Assembly (NCBI GenBank): GCA_037131165.1
Contig: JBAXRO010000007.1
Coordinates: forward strand, 1-47,916
DNA length: 47,916 nt
Direction of reading: 5' to 3'
Source of the DNA: WLNJ01 sp037131165
GTDB taxonomy: Bacteria > Actinomycetota > Thermoleophilia > Solirubrobacterales > Solirubrobacteraceae
Each line of letters begins with the position of its first letter. Position 1 is the first letter of the stretch. The notes under the pieces are model-generated. The model made no database searches, was not told the DNA's origin, and saw nothing but the letters and a program-made list of their open reading frames with translations. A program made the position numbers and the translations under genes. Positions 47,184 through 47,916 of this stretch are shown here, piece after piece.

Positions 47184-47916
47184 GCGGACGGATCCCGCCG
47201 GTCGCCTTCCGGCGGTCGATCTGAATGGCGACGTCGGAGAGGGAGCCGGGTGGCCGGTCGGGGACCTCGAACTGATCGAGCTCGTCACGAGCGTGAACAT
47301 CGCCTGCGGAGGCCATGCGGGGGATGCCGAGACGATGAAGGTGGTCTGTGCCGCCGCCGCGCAGGCCGGGGTGGCGGTCGGTGCTCACCCGGGGTACCCG
47401 GACCGCGAGCGGTTCGGCAGGCACGAGACGGGCGCCTCCACAGCTGAGATCGAGGACCTCGTGGCGGGCCAGGTCGAGGAGCTGATCGGGGTCGCGGAGG
47501 GGCTCGGCGCCCGGGTCGATCACGTCAAGCCGCACGGGGCGCTCTACCACCGTTGCTGGTTCGATCCCGAGGCGGCTGGGGCGGCCGTGACTGCTGTTGC
47601 CGAGGTCGCTGCGGGCGCTGCGATCCTCGCGCCGCCGGCTTCGGAGCTGGAGCGAGCGGCACGAGCGGCGGGACTCGACTCGATCGCCGAAGGATTCGTC
47701 GACAGGGCCTACTCCGCAGGCGGTCTGCTCGTGCCCCGCTCCAGCGCCGGCGCGACCCTCGGCCGGGAAGCCGCGGCGGCCCAGGCGGTTGCCCTTGCGG
47801 CCGGCAGCGACCTCGCCGGAGGCCCGGTTCGGAGCCTATGTATCCACGGCGACGGTGACGGAGCGGCATTGCTCGCTCGAACCGTCGTCGATGCGCTCGC
47901 GCTCGCCGGGGTCGGG
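47176..47916 (+). CDS. pxpA: LamB/YcsF family protein (5-oxoprolinase subunit A), 3' end missing
   Basis: 247 codons are visible, open to the window edge; the family is ~250 residues, so only the last few are lost. VDLNGDVGEGAGW (the DLNxDxGE motif), VNIACGGHAGDAETM, VGAHPGYPDRERFGR, HVKPHGALYHR and GFVDRAYSAGGLLVPR are all present in order. PxpA works with PxpB and PxpC to cleave 5-oxoproline to glutamate using ATP; the partner genes would lie to the right, out of view. GTG at 47176 overlaps the previous stop by 8 nt and gives ~12 residues before the motif. The alternative of a later start is weaker. Confidence 0.88.
   Translation, partial: MAERTDPAGRLPAVDLNGDVGEGAGWPVGDLELIELVTSVNIACGGHAGDAETMKVVCAAAAQAGVAVGAHPGYPDRERFGRHETGASTAEIEDLVAGQVEELIGVAEGLGARVDHVKPHGALYHRCWFDPEAAGAAVTAVAEVAAGAAILAPPASELERAARAAGLDSIAEGFVDRAYSAGGLLVPRSSAGATLGREAAAAQAVALAAGSDLAGGPVRSLCIHGDGDGAALLARTVVDALALAGVG

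Overview
This is a high-GC (roughly two-thirds GC) bacterial chromosome segment, densely packed with short intergenic gaps and many start/stop overlaps. It carries no phage, insertion sequence, CRISPR array or RNA gene that I can see. Several traits suggest an actinobacterium, most likely class Thermoleophilia (Solirubrobacterales-like). These are a GuaB3-type IMP dehydrogenase relative beside guaA, a fused NnrE-NnrD, secreted repeat proteins with WQRC/WQQC Ig-like modules, an orphan Flp-type pilin, and paired aa3-type oxidase operons. The taxonomic placement is inference; the content is mostly core metabolism.

Left part (1-23.9 kb, mostly + strand). A 5'-partial nadB (minus) diverges from a histone-deacetylase-family gene. 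A GT4 glycosyltransferase (minus) diverges from a Flp-like pilin. Then come murI-rph-rdgB, HU, pyrF, a secreted beta-propeller/Ig protein closed by a strong hairpin, a fruK-like kinase, guaB3-guaA, rplM-rpsI, glmM, and glmS-acpS-nnr. These are followed by a CBS-domain gene, alr, a CCA-adding-type enzyme, HIT and a crotonase. Together they cover cell-wall precursor supply (MurI, GlmM, GlmS, Alr), purine/pyrimidine synthesis (GuaB3, GuaA, PyrF), RNA maturation (RNase PH, CCA enzyme) and metabolite repair (RdgB, Nnr).

Middle part (23.9-38 kb, mostly minus strand). An ABC-2 exporter operon (ATPase, permease, permease) is followed by a secreted unknown, a Gly-rich lipoprotein with a zinc-ribbon partner, and a lipoprotein fusing cytochrome c to a blue-copper domain. 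Next are two terminal-oxidase operons side by side. One is an A2-type (YSHPxVY) oxidase, ctaC1-ctaD1-ctaE-small TM protein-ctaG. The other is an A1-type (GHPEVY) oxidase, ctaC2-ctaD2-ctaB plus two small membrane proteins. A stand-alone AraC-type regulator lies between them. The cytochrome c-cupredoxin is a plausible electron donor to one or both.

Right part (38-47.9 kb). Contents are a PaaG-like crotonase and an NAD-dependent epimerase (minus), a PAP2-type phosphatase/UPF0104/trxB operon, a secreted repeat protein, a DUF305 lipoprotein, an acyl-CoA dehydrogenase (minus), a small membrane protein, a NAD-binding protein and a 3'-truncated pxpA.

The most general signal is that most operon-first genes carry a TANNNT -10-like hexamer 6-9 nt before the start codon, usually with no spaced Shine-Dalgarno. 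This implies widespread leaderless transcription. The next most interesting are the paired A1/A2 oxidases with their putative cytochrome c-cupredoxin donor and tiny membrane proteins, and a ribosomal protein S9 with a ~140-residue acidic extension. I did not find a clearly new defence or mobile system.
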